From Semisulcospira habei (Eukaryota > Mollusca > Gastropoda > Semisulcospiridae): 64,000 bases of DNA. The position numbers were made by a program, and so were the translations under genes. The stretch lies in assembly GCA_036245525.1 (NCBI GenBank), contig BTPG01000004.1, positions 165,668,519-165,732,518 on the forward strand, written 5' to 3'. This document shows, one piece after another, positions 25,884-37,943 of the stretch. Below the pieces are notes generated by a model. That model had not been told where the DNA came from, did not search any database, and saw only the letters and a list, made by a program, of their open reading frames with translations. How positions within the stretch are numbered: position 1 is the first letter of the stretch; every line of letters starts with the position of its first letter.

Positions 25884-27910
25884 ATAGTCTCCAGGACAGG
25901 ATCGACTCCAGCTCGTCGTCCAAGCAACTCTTCTCAGTCTTCAGTGAGCTGCAGGGAAAGCCCCGTACCATGTCCGTTCCGACGAATGTGCCAAGCCATA
26001 TCCTTCCACAACGTTTCTGCGACTTTTTCTCGGATAAGATTAAGCACATCCGCTCTGAACTAGACTCATGTTCATGTGACCCCCCTACTTTTGGTGTGTA
26101 TAATGGCCCTTCACCGTCTCGTTTCGAGCCAGTGACTGAGCAGGAGATCCATGAACTCATTATGAAATCACCAACAAAGAGCTGTGTGCTTGATCCCTTG
26201 CCCACGTCCCTCATAAAACAGTGTATTGATGATCTCCTCCCACTGATTACCACCATAGTTAATGCCTCTCTCTCTACAGGTGCTGTGCCTACTCAGTTTA
26301 GACATGCTGTTGTGACACCACTCTTGAAAAAGCCTGGACTGGACCCAAACGACTTGGAAGCATTTTAGACCTGTCTCTAACCTTCCGTTTATTTCAAAGA
26401 TTTTGGAGACGGTTGTTTTGAAACAGCTACAAAGCCATTTGTCTGGAAACGGTCTTTTAGAAATGCACCAGTCGGCATACAGAAAGGATCACAGCACGGA
26501 GAATGCTGTGCTAAGCGTCCTGGATGGTCTGCTAGTGAAGGCAGACGAGAGACTTGTCCCTCTCATTGCTCTGTTGGACCTCAGTGCAGCATTCGACACG
26601 CTCGATCATTCTGTTTTGCTGAAGAGGTTAGAGGTGACCTTTGGCATCCGTGGTACCGCCCTGGCCTGGTTCACTTCATACGTTAAGGATCGTTCTCAGG
26701 CTGTTACTGTTAATGGCCAGCTATCTGCTTCTAGTCTTTTGTTGTGTGGAGTCCCTCAGGGCTCCGTATTAGGGCCTGTTTTGTTCACTCTATATTCACA
26801 ACCTCTATCTGATGTAATTGCCGCCCATGAGTGTGATTTTCACAAGTATGCTGACGATACTGAATTGTCAAGAAGTAGCGCGCCTAGCCATTTCAGCTCC
26901 GCTAAGATGAGCGTACGGTGTTGTATAGACAATGTCCTGTCCTGGATGACTAGCAACAAACTTAAGCTTAACACGGACAAAACCGAAGTCATGCCTGCCG
27001 GCTCTCAGTCTCGCCTTAGTCTGATTGACGGCGAGTTCGCAAACAATGGTGGCTGCAGCGTTCCCTTCCAGAAATGTGTCAAATATCTGGGTGTGAAGAT
27101 TGACTCAACGCTCTCCATGCATGATCATATCAGTAGCATCTGCTGAGCTGGTTTCCTTGATCTGCGCAGAATTTCTTCTCTCAGACCGTATCTCACAGAA
27201 AGTACGGCGTCAAGACTTGAAATGCATTCATTACTTCCAGGCTCGATTATTGCAATTCTGTACTGGCGGGTTTACCGGCAGATTAGATTTCACGCTTGCA
27301 GATGATTCAAAACAATGCGGCACGTCTCATCTTGAAGAAACGAAAGAGAGACCACGTTACGCCTCTACTGAAGCAGCTGCACTGGCTGCCCGTCAAATTC
27401 CGTTGCCAGTACAAAATTGTAATTTTCGCCTATCAGTGAGTATCAGCATTTTGAGGGATCTCTCCCGCTGTACCTCTCTGCCAAGCTGTCTGCCTATCAG
27501 CCATCACGCACCCTCCGTTCCTCCAGTGAAAAGCTGTTAAAAATCCCTAAGCTTAACATGAAAACTGTCGGGGAGCGTTCTTTCACCTTTTTCGCCCCAA
27601 GTGTGTGGAACTCGCTGCCAATGGAAATGCGGAATCTGCCCACATTGTCACAGTTCAAGGCTCACTTAAAGACTTTTCTTTTTTGTCGGGCATTTAACAC
27701 TTAGCTCATATTTAGCTAACTGTTGACCGACTGCCACCTATTCTGATCCCAGAGGAAGTGAATGTAAGGTGTGGGGAAGGGATGGGGTGGTTTAAAGTAG
27801 TGTATAATTGTGCGTGTGTGTCTGAGAGAGAAAGGGTGTGCTGTTGTGCATGCGCAGTGAGTCCAGTGTTTTCCTGGAGAACAGCGCTATACAAGAACTA
27901 TGTATTAGTC
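25884..27910 (+). pseudogene. CR1/L2-like LINE with broken reverse transcriptase (copy 3, longest)
   Basis: Reverse transcriptase pieces occur at 25970-26368 (FCDFFSDKIKHIRSEL, KSCVLDPLPTSL) and 26369-27146. The second has FRPVSNLPF, ALLDLSAAFDTLDHSVLLKR, CGVPQGSVLGPVLFTLY and the catalytic YADD (here KYADDTEL). A one-base insertion follows EAF near 26365 and an in-frame TGA lies near 27144. Beyond that come more shifts (RLDYCN and NNAARL motifs still visible). No endonuclease domain is present, so the copy is 5'-truncated. The 3' UTR (27730-27905) matches 780-925 and 2578-2772. Confidence 0.85.
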
Positions 27911-27954
27911 TTGCCGCCAGCTCCCTCCATTCCACTCTGTTCTCTGCCATTTTT

Positions 27955-28235
27955 AGTGTGCATAGTGTGAATAGTATTGGAGAAAAAATAAATATATGTC
28001 AAAATATAGCTATTTTTGCCTTATTTCCTGATCTCCTATAACCTTGACCTTTGAGAGAGGTCACTCAAATTGGTATGTTTAGAAAGGTCTTGCCACAAAG
28101 TATCCCTGGGCCAAGTTTGCAGACTGTGGCTTGTATAGTGTCCGTGAAAATGCCAACGTTAAAGTTTCCCAAGGCCGACAGACGGACGACCACTGGCCCA
28201 AAACATACTCACTTATGCTTCGCACGTGAGCAAAA
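27955..28235 (-). repeat. GGCTCACGTG composite repeat, left part
   Basis: GTGTGAATAGTATTGGAGAA...AACATACTCACTTATGCTTC and GCACGTGAGC. With 25098-25883 it forms one element split by the LINE. Confidence 0.75.
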
Positions 28236-28343
28236 TATGGAGATCCTTCTCTTGCATGATATTTCACAGTCTAAGGGAAACAACTGCAGTTTAGCCTGCT
28301 CTATGGTATTGGACAAAGGGATTTTCGAAGTTGGCTGGCTTTG

Positions 28344-28571
28344 TTAACTCGTATCATTCGGAATACTCACACCAGTGTGTGAAATAAGTTTGACTAAAAT
28401 AGTTCAAGGGTAGTGCCAGAATAGCTTGGCACCTGTAGGCACGAAGCTATTCTGGCAGCACCCTTGAACTAAAGCCACTGGTCTATATCCTTATCTGCAA
28501 GTACTATAATGTAGCTTGCATATGGCAGTGTACAAATTTGAAGCTTTTAGCCTCAGTATGATATGGGTTAA
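28344..28571 (+). repeat. TTAA hairpin element, family F2, intact
   Basis: 228 bp: TTAACTCGTATCATTCGGAA...CTCAGTATGATATGGGTTAA. The core hairpin runs TTCAAGGGTAGTGCCAGAAT through TTCTGGCAGCACCCTTGAA. TTAA at both ends. Confidence 0.85.
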
Positions 28572-28923
28572 CAAACTCTGACCAAGATGGCGGCGCCGAC
28601 TGTTATGCACACGAGGTAGACAAGACAGGCATAATTTCACAGCTGAACAGGTGCTTGAAATGATAGAAACTGCTGGTTCAGACATAGATACTTCAGCTGA
28701 ATCTTGTGATAGTGATGTAGAGCATGCTGCAAGTATGTATATCAGCCTAGCAGTGACTCTGAAAGTGACATCGAGTGGCTGCTGGCCTGAACCAGACTGT
28801 GTTTTATCTCCAAAATAATGTTCTTTTCCAGCATTACATCAGATACCTTTCTATAGGGCTCGGGAAGCCGACGTCATTATGCTAGTCATGGTGGCCATCT
28901 TGAGAGGATATGCGACTCATGCA
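28572..28923 (+). pseudogene. Possible piggyBac-like transposase N-terminus, frameshifted
   Basis: After TTAA 28568-28571 the sequence reads MAAPTVMHTR, a stop, then in another frame RQDRHNFTAEQVLEMIETAG and SAESCDSDVEHAAS, then in a third frame SSDSESDIEWLLA. Acidic Ser/Asp-rich N-termini of this style (FTAEQVLE.I) are common in piggyBac/PGBD proteins. GATGGCGGC and GTGGCCATCTTG suggest short inverted ends. The RTE-like insertion that follows interrupts it. The assignment is tentative. Confidence 0.35.
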
Positions 28924-30206
28924 TCATCATCATCATCATCAGTCCCTTGCCCGAACTGGGCGTTGGGGGGACTGAAAGGCAGCAGCAACAGACAGTGCTC
29001 TCCACTGAGTTCTATTTTGGGCGGTGGCAAGCAAGTCTGGCATCTCGAGTTCGGTCCATTCTTTTATGTTTGCGACCCAACTCTTTCTCTGACGACCTCG
29101 CCGACGACTTCCTTCGAGAGTGCCTTGGAGGATAGTCTTGGACAAGGTGTTGTGTCGGGTCACGTGGCCAAACCAAGCAAGCTTGCGCCGTTTCACGGTT
29201 GCCAGAAGGGGTTCATGTGGGCCCACCAGGGAAGTGACGATGCTCCGTACATATTCGTTGGTCTTGTGCTCGCGGTACGAGATGCGGAGCAACTTCCTCA
29301 GGCACTTGTTCTCAAAGGCCTGGATTTTCTTTTCTGAGTCTGCAAGCAGTGTCCAAGTCTCACAGCCGTAGAGTAGAATAGACACTACGAGGGACTTGTA
29401 AAGCCTGTACTTGATGGTGAAGCTGATGGAGTTACTTCGCCATATCCTGTCCAGCCTGGCCATTGCGGATGTTGCTGTACCTATCCTGATACGGATCTCT
29501 GCTATGCAACTACCGTCTTTGGACAGGGTGGCTCCCAAGTACTTGAAGCTATTGACCTCTTCTAGCTTCTGGCCGTTCATGTGAATGTTGCTGCTGCTGT
29601 CGCTTGTGGTGTTGATCATCACTTTGCTTTTATCCGTACTGATCTCCATGCCATAAGACCCTGCGCTACTTGAAAGTTTGTCTGTCAGGTTTTGGAGCTC
29701 ACTATTGCTGCCTGCCATGAGGTCAATGTCGTCTGCGAATCGAAGATTGCACAGGGATCTGCCACCAATAGAGATTGAAGTATGGTGGTCGTGGAGGGTT
29801 TCCTGCATGATCTTCTCCAGGAATATGTTGAAAAGGACAGGAGAGAGCAGGCATCCTTGACGGACACCGATCGTCGTCCTGAAGAACTCGCCTGACTGAT
29901 TGTTAAGTAGAACCGCGCTGCAGGCGTTCTTGTAAAGCGCTTCTATCATTTGGATCAGTCCCTCCTCTATGTTGAACGATCTCATGACTTGCCAGAGTCC
30001 GTCGTGCCAGACGCGATCAAATGCTTTCCTGAAATCAATGAAGTTGTGGTAGAGTTCGCGCTGATGCTGCAGATGTTTCTCGATCAGGACGCGGCAGTTG
30101 AAAATCTGCTCTACAGTGCTTCTTCCAACTCTGAAGCCAGCCTGTTCTTCTGCCAGCAGTTCCTCGGCGAAAGTTTTGAGGCGGTTGAGAATGATTCACT
30201 CATGCA
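28915..30206 (-). pseudogene. RTE-like LINE, 5'-truncated reverse transcriptase with 9-bp target duplication
   Basis: The element is 28924-30197. ACTCATGCA lies at 28915-28923 and 30198-30206. The minus-strand frame is uninterrupted from the truncation to the stop at 28939. It covers EQAGFRVGRSTVEQI, FIDFRKAFDRVW, GVRQGCLLSPVLFNIFLE, the catalytic FADD (LRFADDIDLMAG), FKYLGATLSKDG and a C-terminus SRRRGRQRKSWVANIKEW. A (TGA)n tail follows the stop. Truncated but with an open frame, so it is young. Confidence 0.9.
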
Positions 30207-30259
30207 CTCATTGGGAAATCGCTGTCAGGACAATGTCAGGAAAGTCCTGACATGCTATA

Positions 30260-31253
30260 GGCAATAACATAATAATAATTACGGTATTTATAATGCACTT
30301 ATCTTATAATAATTATAACTCTAAGCACGCACTCACAACTCGCGCACGCATGCGCACGCTTTAGACGACTCACGAACCACAAAAAGTGAAATACATTACG
30401 ACAGTCTGCTTAGGGTGGGGTAGTATAGTGCTAGAACTGTTGAAAGAGGTGAGTTTTGAGGGTGGACTGGAAGGAGGAGAGAGAGTGTTTCTGACGGAGA
30501 GAGAGTTGGAGAGTGTTCCAGATGGATGGACCATATACTGAGAAGGAGCGGGGGCCGAAAGTGCCGAGTTTGGTGCGGGGGATGTGGAGGCGGAGAGGGT
30601 CGGAGGCGGAGCGGAGGGAGCGGGGAGGAGTTTAGGGGTGAAGTAAGTTTGAGAGATAGGCGGGAGCGCAGTTGTTCAGGGATTTGTAGCAGAGAGACAG
30701 AATCTTGTATTGGATGCGTTGGGGGGATGGGAAGCCAGTGAAAGAGTTTGAGCAGGGGAGTGATGTGGTCGGATTTTTTCTTTCCGAGGACGAGGCGGGC
30801 AGCATTGTTCTGGACGCGCTGGAGAATGAAAGTGGTGGAGTGAGGGAGGCCAAAAAGGAGAGAGTTGCAGTAGTCGATGCGAGATAGGATGAGAGAGACA
30901 GCAAGTTTGGTGGCAGCTTCGGTAGTGAGGTATTTTCTGATCTGACCGATGCGGCGGAGGTGGAAGTAGCATGCCTGGGCCGTGGTGGAAACAAAGCTGG
31001 TCATGGAAAGAGAGGAATCGAGGATAACGCCGAGGTTTTTGGCCGAGTCAGAGAGGGAGATGGGGGTGCTGTCGGGTTGAAGGTGGAGAGAGGGAGGGAG
31101 CTGGGAAAGTTTCTGGCGAGAGCCTACCAGCATGGCTTCCGTTTTGTTGTCATTCAGTTTAAGCTTGTTTGCTGTCATCCAGTTTTTCACGTCTTCGTAG
31201 CAGTCAGCCGTGCGAGTCAGTAGTGACCGAGTGTTGTCGAGTTTGTCTTTGTC
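30260..31253 (-). pseudogene. LINE A (CR1/L2-like), 3' part
   Basis: Minus-strand frame ANKLKLNDNKTEAMLVGSR, SAKNLGVILDSSLSM, LILSRIDYCNSLLFGLP, NNAARLVL and LLKLFHWLPIP, then a frameshift near 30720. A 3' UTR and an (ATT)n-like tail follow. This is one piece of an element continued at 32448-33030 and about 37971-38360. Confidence 0.85.
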
Positions 31254-32455
31254 TAGTAGTTTCCTATCTTTTTTTTTTTTTTGTGTGCTTGGACCAAAGT
31301 AGATCTATGATCATTGGTCTATCATGCACACTTCTCTCCCTTGACAGTGCTTTTCCTACTCACTTGGTAGTTTTTTTTCTAAATTACAAGCACTGGCAGT
31401 CAACCCTTTCGGTCTAGTTTTTTACTACAATTTCGACTGCAACACCTTCCCCCTTTTTAGTAGGTTCTCTCTTAGGGTGCATGGAAATTTGGCTCTAGGT
31501 GGAGGCATGGAATGTATGCCCCTGCAGAAACCACAGTAAAATGTGGTCTTCTTTGCAGGTAAGCAGAAGTTCCTTCTCTTCCTCCAGTATTGCCGATGGT
31601 GTGCTGAGGAGGTCGCCAAGACCGAAACAGCTGTCCACACCGGCTCAATATCTGGACCCCCACTGGGGGACCTAGATTTAAATTTCCATGCACCTAGGGG
31701 CTGGAACAGTGGGATATGTGATACGCCCCCCTTCGGGGGGGCTTCCATATGCATTGCTTTCAGTCTCTTATTTAGCGGCCCCCTCTTTCCTATTTTTTTT
31801 TTTGTGTGTGTGCTTGGACCAAAGTAGATCTATGATCATTGGTCTATCAAGCACACTTCTCTCCCTTGACAGTGCTTTTCCTACTCACTTGGTAGTTTTT
31901 TCTAAATTACAAGCACTGGCAGTCAACCCTTTCGGTCTAGTTTTTTACTACAATTTCGACTGCAACACCTTCCCCCTTTCTAGTAGCTTCTCTCTTAGGG
32001 TGCATGGAAATTTGGCTCTAGGTGGAGGCATGGAATGTATGCCCCTGCAGAAACCACAGTAAAATGTGGTCTTCTTTGCAGGTAAGCAGAAGTTCCTTCT
32101 CTTCCTCCAGTATTGCCGATGGTGTGCTGAGGAGGTCGCCAAGACCGAAACAGCTGTCAAACAGCTGTCCACACCGGCTCAATATCTGGACCCCCACTGG
32201 GGGACCTAGATTTAAATTTCCATGCACCTAGGGGCTGGAACAGTGGGATATGTGATACGCCCCCCTTCGGGGGGGGCTTCCATATGCATTGCTTTCAGTC
32301 TCTTATTTAGCGGCCCCCTCTTTCCTATCTTTTTTTTTTTTTGTGTGCTTGGACCAAAGTAGATCTATGATCATTGGTCTATCATGCACACTTCTTTCCC
32401 TTGACAGTGCTTTTCCTACTCACTTGGTAGTTTTGGTAGTTTTTTTTTAGTAGTT
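31254..32455. mobile_element. Insertion of 2.2 head-to-tail ~530-bp units in LINE A, 8-bp target duplication
   Basis: TAGTAGTT is present at 31254-31261 and 32448-32455. The undisturbed LINE copy at 40730-40790 has it once. The insert repeats GTGCTTGGACCAAAGTAGAT at 31285, 31810 and 32345 (periods 525 and 535); the third unit is partial. Each full unit contains GTGCATGGAAATTTGGCTC, a T run and ATACGCCCCCCTTCGGGGGG. A related single unit lies at 50182-50400. No terminal inverted repeat or coding capacity was seen. Confidence 0.8.
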
Positions 32456-33030
32456 GTGAGTCGTCAGCGTAGAGGTGGTGGTGTATGTGGTGAGAATGGA
32501 TGATGTTGGACAGGGGAGACGTGTAGAGTGTGAAAAGGTCCGGGCCCAGGACGGACCCCTGTGGAACTCCACAGAAGAGCGTGACTGGGTTGGAGCAGAC
32601 GCCGTCGATGGTGACGGACTGCTGTCTGTCGGAGAGAAACCAGGAGTGAGCAGAGTCAGTGATGCCAACGGAATGGTGAAGGCGGTGGAGGAGGATAGAG
32701 TGGTCTATAGTGTCGAAGGCGGCAGAGAGGTCGAGTAGCGTAAGAAGGGAGATGTTTGCGATAGGCAGACTGGAAGGGACTGAGGAGGTTGTTGTCGGCG
32801 AGGTGGAGGTTGAGCTGGTTGAGAACGACCTTCTCAAGAAGCTTGGACAGGAAAGATAGATTGAAGACTGGCCGATAGTTTTTGAGTTCATTTGGGTCGA
32901 GGTTGTGATTTTTGAGGAGAGGACGGACAATGGCGGACTTGAGGATATCGGGGATGGAGCCGTTCTTTAGAGATGTGTTGATGATGTCGGTAATGAATGG
33001 CAGAAGTTTTGGAAGGCCGTCCCGGTAGAG
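32448..33030 (-). pseudogene. LINE A, central reverse transcriptase
   Basis: Minus strand: GLPKLLPFITDIINTSLKNG, NYRPVFNLSFLSKLLEKVVL, a frameshift, then LDLSAAFDTIDHSILLHRLH, CGVPQGSVLGPDLFTLY and the catalytic YADD (HLYADDSQLL). The coding sequence breaks at 33030, where LINE B is inserted. Confidence 0.85.
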
Positions 33031-33159
33031 AACAATGAACAATGAACCTTTATTTTCCAACGGTATTAGTTATTGGTAACAGGACCAGTTTTCAAACTTG
33101 CCGTTGCTACATCTACTACATAAGTGACATAGACATGTAAACATACACATACCACACAC

Positions 33160-33547
33160 TGCTGCATGCACTGCTGCATTTGCTCACGCACGCACGCACG
33201 CACCACGCACACATACCCACACACGCACTCAGGTACGCACGCATGCACATCACAACTCGCGCATGCACGCACGCACACACACACACACATGTACACCGCA
33301 ATTCAGTACGCATGCACACACGCACGAACACTCACACACACACACTTACACACGCACGCACTCAGGCACATACGTACAAAAACAAACACACGCTCTCAGA
33401 CACGCACTCCAGACATACCTACCCGCATACGCGTACGCACAAAAATATAAAATGAGTAAAAATACAAAGTAAAGCAATAAACAAAGAATCATTAAGTATA
33501 TTAAAGTTCATACAGCAAGGGCAAATATGTATGCAGGTGCTATCTCT

Positions 33548-33578
<31 letters not shown>

Positions 33579-33880
33579 TCTCTCTCTCGCCGACACACAC
33601 ACACATACACACACACAGCACGCACGCGCGCACACACACACACACACAGAGTCACACATACAGTACACACACACATACGCGAGCGCGCGCCCAACATATC
33701 GAGCACACACATATGAAGGCAAAAACTGCCATTATACACAGTACATGCAGTATTCAAAGGTACTCTTTGGCATTCAAATATTATGGTACGGCTATGGGAA
33801 AAAGGGACTCTCTCTCTCTCTCTCTCGCACACATACACACACACACACACAAACTCACACACACGCACATGTACACATCT
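33160..33880. repeat. CA/CG and C-run microsatellites in the LINE B 3' UTR
   Basis: Alternating (CACG/CACA)n at 33180-33450, a C30 run at 33548-33577, (CA)n and (CT)n at 33590-33870. The short Thr/His frames here are artefacts. Confidence 0.9.
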
Positions 33881-33920
33881 GAACACACGTGCAAGTTATC
33901 CCAATACTGTAATGATTTGA

Positions 33921-35700
33921 TTAGGTCAGAGATTCTAGGTGTTTGAAGAGGCTGTCCCTATATGAGGTGAGCGTCTTTGCGTTTCTAAATTCTGCAGGAA
34001 TAGAATTCCAGAATGAACTTCCCGAGAATGACAAGCTGGTTTTGAATAAATCAATACGCGGCAGGGGTACTTTGAATTGTTGTCCATGTCTAGAAGCTAT
34101 AGATGTCCGTTCTGAGAAAAAAGAACTCAAGTACAGTGGACTTATCAATACACCTTTATTGAACTGAAAGTGCTGGGATAGAGGGAGAATTTTTAAAGTT
34201 TTAAGCTTTTCGTCAGTTGAGAGTTCGGGATCGGGAAATATAAGCTTAGCAGCTCTCCTATGTAGGGAGTTCAGCCTCTTCAAATGTACATCACTAGAAC
34301 CATCCCACACTGTTGATGCATAGTCTATGTGCGACTTGACATGAGCATTGTAGAAAAGAAGACGCGTATCTGTGTCAGTAATTGTTTTCAATTTTGACAA
34401 CATATACAGGCTTCTGGAAACCCTTTTGCACACATTATTAATATGCAGTTGCCATTTAAGCTGATCATCTAGTGACCCCCAAGAGGCGGTGGTGTGATAC
34501 TTGCTCAATTGGGCTGCCGTTTATAGACAGACTAAGAGAGAGCGGGCATAGCTGGTGCTTTTGACGTGTGGTTATAACCATGCATTCTGTTTTTGACGGA
34601 TTCAGGGACATGGAGTTGGAATGACACCAGTCGGTGACCTCGTGCAGGCTTTCCTGCAGACGCGTGTTAATTGCAGCTACATTTTTGTGAGGAGTGTGTA
34701 GTGTGCAGTCATCAGCAAACATGTCACAAGAAATATCGCGGCAACTAATATGCAGTGGAAGGTCATTGATAAATATGCAGAACAGCAATGGCCCGAGGAC
34801 AGAGCCCTGAGGCACGCCGCTTTTGACGTGACCATACGAGGAGTAGGATCCATTTAACAGTACTCTTTGCTTTCTTCCGCTTAAATATGAAGTGAACAAT
34901 GAGACAGCACCTGCATTGCAGAGATATGCTTGAAGTTTTGACAAAAGAATGTTATGATTTACAAGGTCAAAAGCTTTCTTAAAATCAATAAAGATCGACC
35001 CAGTTATTTGGGAGTTATTTATGGATGCTAGCCACGCATCAATAAGTCTTGTTAGTGCCGTGTGGCAAGAATGCTTGGGGCGAAAGCCGGACTGAAATAC
35101 GTGCAATAGATATTATCCAAATATTGATAAAGGTGTTTGTGCACGTGTCTTTCAAGAGGTTTGGAAAGGCTGGATAATATTGAGATGGGTCTATAGTTAT
35201 TAACATCAGACAGATCTTTTGATTTAGGCAAAGGGATAACCTTGGCTTGCTTCAGTTCTGATGGAAATATATTTTGTTGGATGCATAAGTTATAAATATA
35301 CGTTAACGATTCTACTGTATAGGGAAGGGACAGTTTCAGGATTTTAGGACTGATCTCGTCAGGTCCCGATGATTTTTTGTTTTTCAGTGACCCGATCAGT
35401 TTTCCTACTTCATACACAGCTAGAGGCGGTATAGAGAAGGGGGGTTTGTCCTTTGTCTTCTGCTTACAGAAGTTAAGCAGGGACTCCGGGCATGTGTAAG
35501 ACGCTTTTCCGCTTAAGGGTATGATTGACTCGGCAACAGACAAAAAATGTTTGTTAAAGGTGTCTGCAGTAATACTAGAAGGAATGGCTGACGATTTCTT
35601 GCTGTTACCTCGGGTGACGAGATTAACTGCGCGCCAGAGTGCGGCAGTATCTCTGTCTTCTTTAATCATTCGTTCAAAGAGAGACTTTTGAGCCCTGTGT
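33921..35700 (-). pseudogene. LINE B reverse transcriptase
   Basis: Frames 35700-35052 and 35106-34465 carry GLNKKSSGPDEI-type motifs (KNKKSSGPDEISPKILKL), NNYRPISILSSLSKPLERHV, FIDFKKAFDLVNHNILLSKL, GVPQGSVLGPLLFCIFINDL and the catalytic FADD (CDMFADDCTL). After HHRLLGVT a two-base deletion near 34475 shifts to 34508-33921 (DDQLKWQLHINNVCKRVS, FWNSIPAEFRNAKTLTSYRD). An earlier shift lies near 35080-35106. Stop at 33921. Confidence 0.88.
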
Positions 35701-36778
35701 ACCATAGACGACCTCAGACGACTGCAGGCCCACACGAAAACCCTAGACCAACTGATTCGTGAGCTGCTTTTTGCTGATGATGCTGCCCTCGTTGCACACA
35801 CAGAGAGAGCCCTGCAGCGCATCACGTCTTGCTTCGCAGATGCTGCCCAGCTCTTTGGACTCGAGGTCAGTCTGAAAAAGACAGAGGTCCTCCATCAGCC
35901 GGCACCCAAGACAGTGTATCGCCCTCCTCACATCACCATTGGCGAGTCTGAACTAAAGTCAGTGCACCAGTTTACTTACCTTGGCTGCATTATCACGTCG
36001 GACGCCAAGCTGGACAAGGAGCTTGACAGCAGGCTGGCAAAAGCGAACAGCGCTTTCGGGCGACTTTTCAAGCGGGTGTGGCACAATCAACAGCTGAAAA
36101 CAGGCACCAAGATCAGCGTGTACAGAGCTGTGGTCCTCACCACCCTGCTGTATGGTTCCGAGTCCTGGGCCCTCTACCGCAGCCAACTACGACTCCTCGA
36201 ACGCTTCCACCAGCGCTGCCTGCGTACCATCCTGGGCATTCACTGGAGTGACTATGTCACCAACGTCGAGGTCCTTGAACATGCTGAAACTGTGAGCATC
36301 GAGGCTTTGCTGCTGCGGACACAGCTCCGCTGGGCGGGGCATGTCTCCAGGATGGAGGATCATCGCCTACCAAAGATCACCCTGTTCGGCGAGCTTGCTA
36401 CTGGACACCGTGACAGAGGGGCACCAAAGAAGAGATACAAAGACTGTCTCAAGAAGTCACTTAGTGCCTGCCAAATCGACCACCACCAGTGGTCTTCGCT
36501 TGCTGCGGACCATGACACCTGGCGCTCCACCATTTACAAGGCAGCTGTCTCCTTTGAGGACTCTCACAGAGCTAGCCTTAAGGACAAGCGGCTCAGGAGA
36601 AAAAACAGAGATGCCGCAGCTCAGAACCCTGGCCATACCTTCCCCTGCAGCCACTGCGGCCGAACCTGCCTGTCTCGGATTGGCCTCCGCAGCCACGAAC
36701 AAGCCTGCAGACGTCGTGGGCAACTCCTATAAAATCTTTGTTCGCGAAGTCAAGCCAAGAGAGAGAGAGACCATAGAC
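35701..36778 (+). pseudogene. RTE-X-like LINE fragment inserted in LINE B, 9-bp target duplication
   Basis: The insert is 35710-36769; ACCATAGAC flanks it at 35701-35709 and 36770-36778. The plus-strand frame is open throughout: LIRELLFADDAALVAHTERA (FADD), LHQPAPKTVY, FTYLGCIITSDAKLDKELDS, VYRAVVLTTLLYGSESW, RWAGHVSRMED, and a C-terminal finger PCSHCGRTC...GLRSHEQAC of the pattern C-x2-C-x12-H-x3-C. It ends with a stop at 36732 and a short GA-rich tail. Truncated at the 5' end, otherwise undamaged. Confidence 0.9.
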
Positions 36779-36896
36779 TTGACACGGTTATGTTGTTTTT
36801 TGTATTCGTTAAATAGCTTGTGTCTTCTTAAGTCATTTCTCAATTTCATAGCTTCAATTATTCCTTGCGTTAGCCAAGGCGGTAACGTGTGGTTTT

Positions 36897-37797
36897 TTAC
36901 CCGCTTTTGCCATAAAGGGGCGTGTTTGTTAAGTACTCTTGTAAAGAGTCGATACCAAATAGAGCCTTTTCAGGGTCAGTTTCGTTATTAACGACATTAA
37001 ATAGTGTTTGATCAAGGTCTGCTAGAAAAGCAGACTGATTAAACTGTTTAAATGAGCGGTACGTTATAGTTGTGTGCCCGTTCTTACGATGCACTGGCAG
37101 TTTTGTTGACCAGGAACACACAGTAGGAAAGTGATCACTGATGCTGAGGTCAGGAACACTAACATTGAACACACTATGGGGACGGTTGGTGTAAATGCGA
37201 TCAATGAGTGTTGCGGTTGTTTTTGTGATCCTAGTAGGGGCCGAAACTAATTGTTCTAAGCCGGTTTGTGTGGTGATGCAATCCCACGCGGTATGGGGCT
37301 TCAACATATCTATGTTAAAGTCGCCTAGTAGCAATGCATCACAGTTAGGTAGGCCAACTTTTTCTACTGCATGCAAGAAATCGTCGTACCATTCAAACTT
37401 GGCTGATGGGTTACGATAACAAAAGCCGATGAAGACGGGTTTAGTTTTTGGAGCCCTAAATTCCAACCAAATGCACTCAACTTCCGGAGTTTCTATGTCC
37501 TCACACCTTTTTACTAAATGTTGGACTGAGTTATGGATGTAAACGGCAAGCCCAGTCTGACCAAGTACACGAGGGTCACGTCGAGTGATGCTAAAGTTAG
37601 GTATGTGAACGGCTTCATCGCTTATGTCGGAGTTAAGTCGCGTCTCACTAAGACCAAACAGGTGGAATGGTTCAGACGAGTTTAGAAAAACATTCAAATC
37701 GGCCACCTTGTTAAAAAGATGGTAGATGTTCAAGTGACCAGTTTGAAGGCTTCCGTGTGTCTGAGCATTATGGGTCATGTTGAATTTTAACTCTCCC
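36897..37797 (-). pseudogene. LINE B endonuclease domain
   Basis: Minus-strand APE-type endonuclease: GHLNIYHLFNKVADLNVF, FGLSETRLNSDISD, GLAVYIHNS, VFIGFCYRNPSAKFEW, ALLLGDFNIDM, LIDRIYTNRPHSVFNVSV and the terminal SISDHFPTVCSW (the SDH motif holds catalytic residues). About 290 residues with no internal stop. The upstream start is altered by the stub at 37809-37932. Confidence 0.87.
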
Positions 37798-37943
37798 AAA
37801 TGAAGTGCGCCAAGAAGATGGGCCACACCTGGGGACAGCTGGAGAGACTCGCCCAGGACAGAGACGGCTGGAGGGACCTTGTCGGCGGCCTATGCCCCAG
37901 GTGGGGTGATGGGCGTAAGTAAGTAAGTAAGTAAATGAAGTGC
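37798..37943 (+). mobile_element. 124-bp RTE-like 3' stub with 11-bp target duplication
   Basis: AAATGAAGTGC at 37798-37808 and 37933-37943 flanks 37809-37932. The insert encodes LAQDRDGWRDLVGGLCPRWG and ends in (TAAG)n. Its 3' end is related to the minus-strand element at 60117-60683. Confidence 0.9.

Noticed and set aside
25839..27540. A functional LINE reverse transcriptase
   Set aside because: A frameshift near 26365, an in-frame stop near 27144 and later shifts; no endonuclease.
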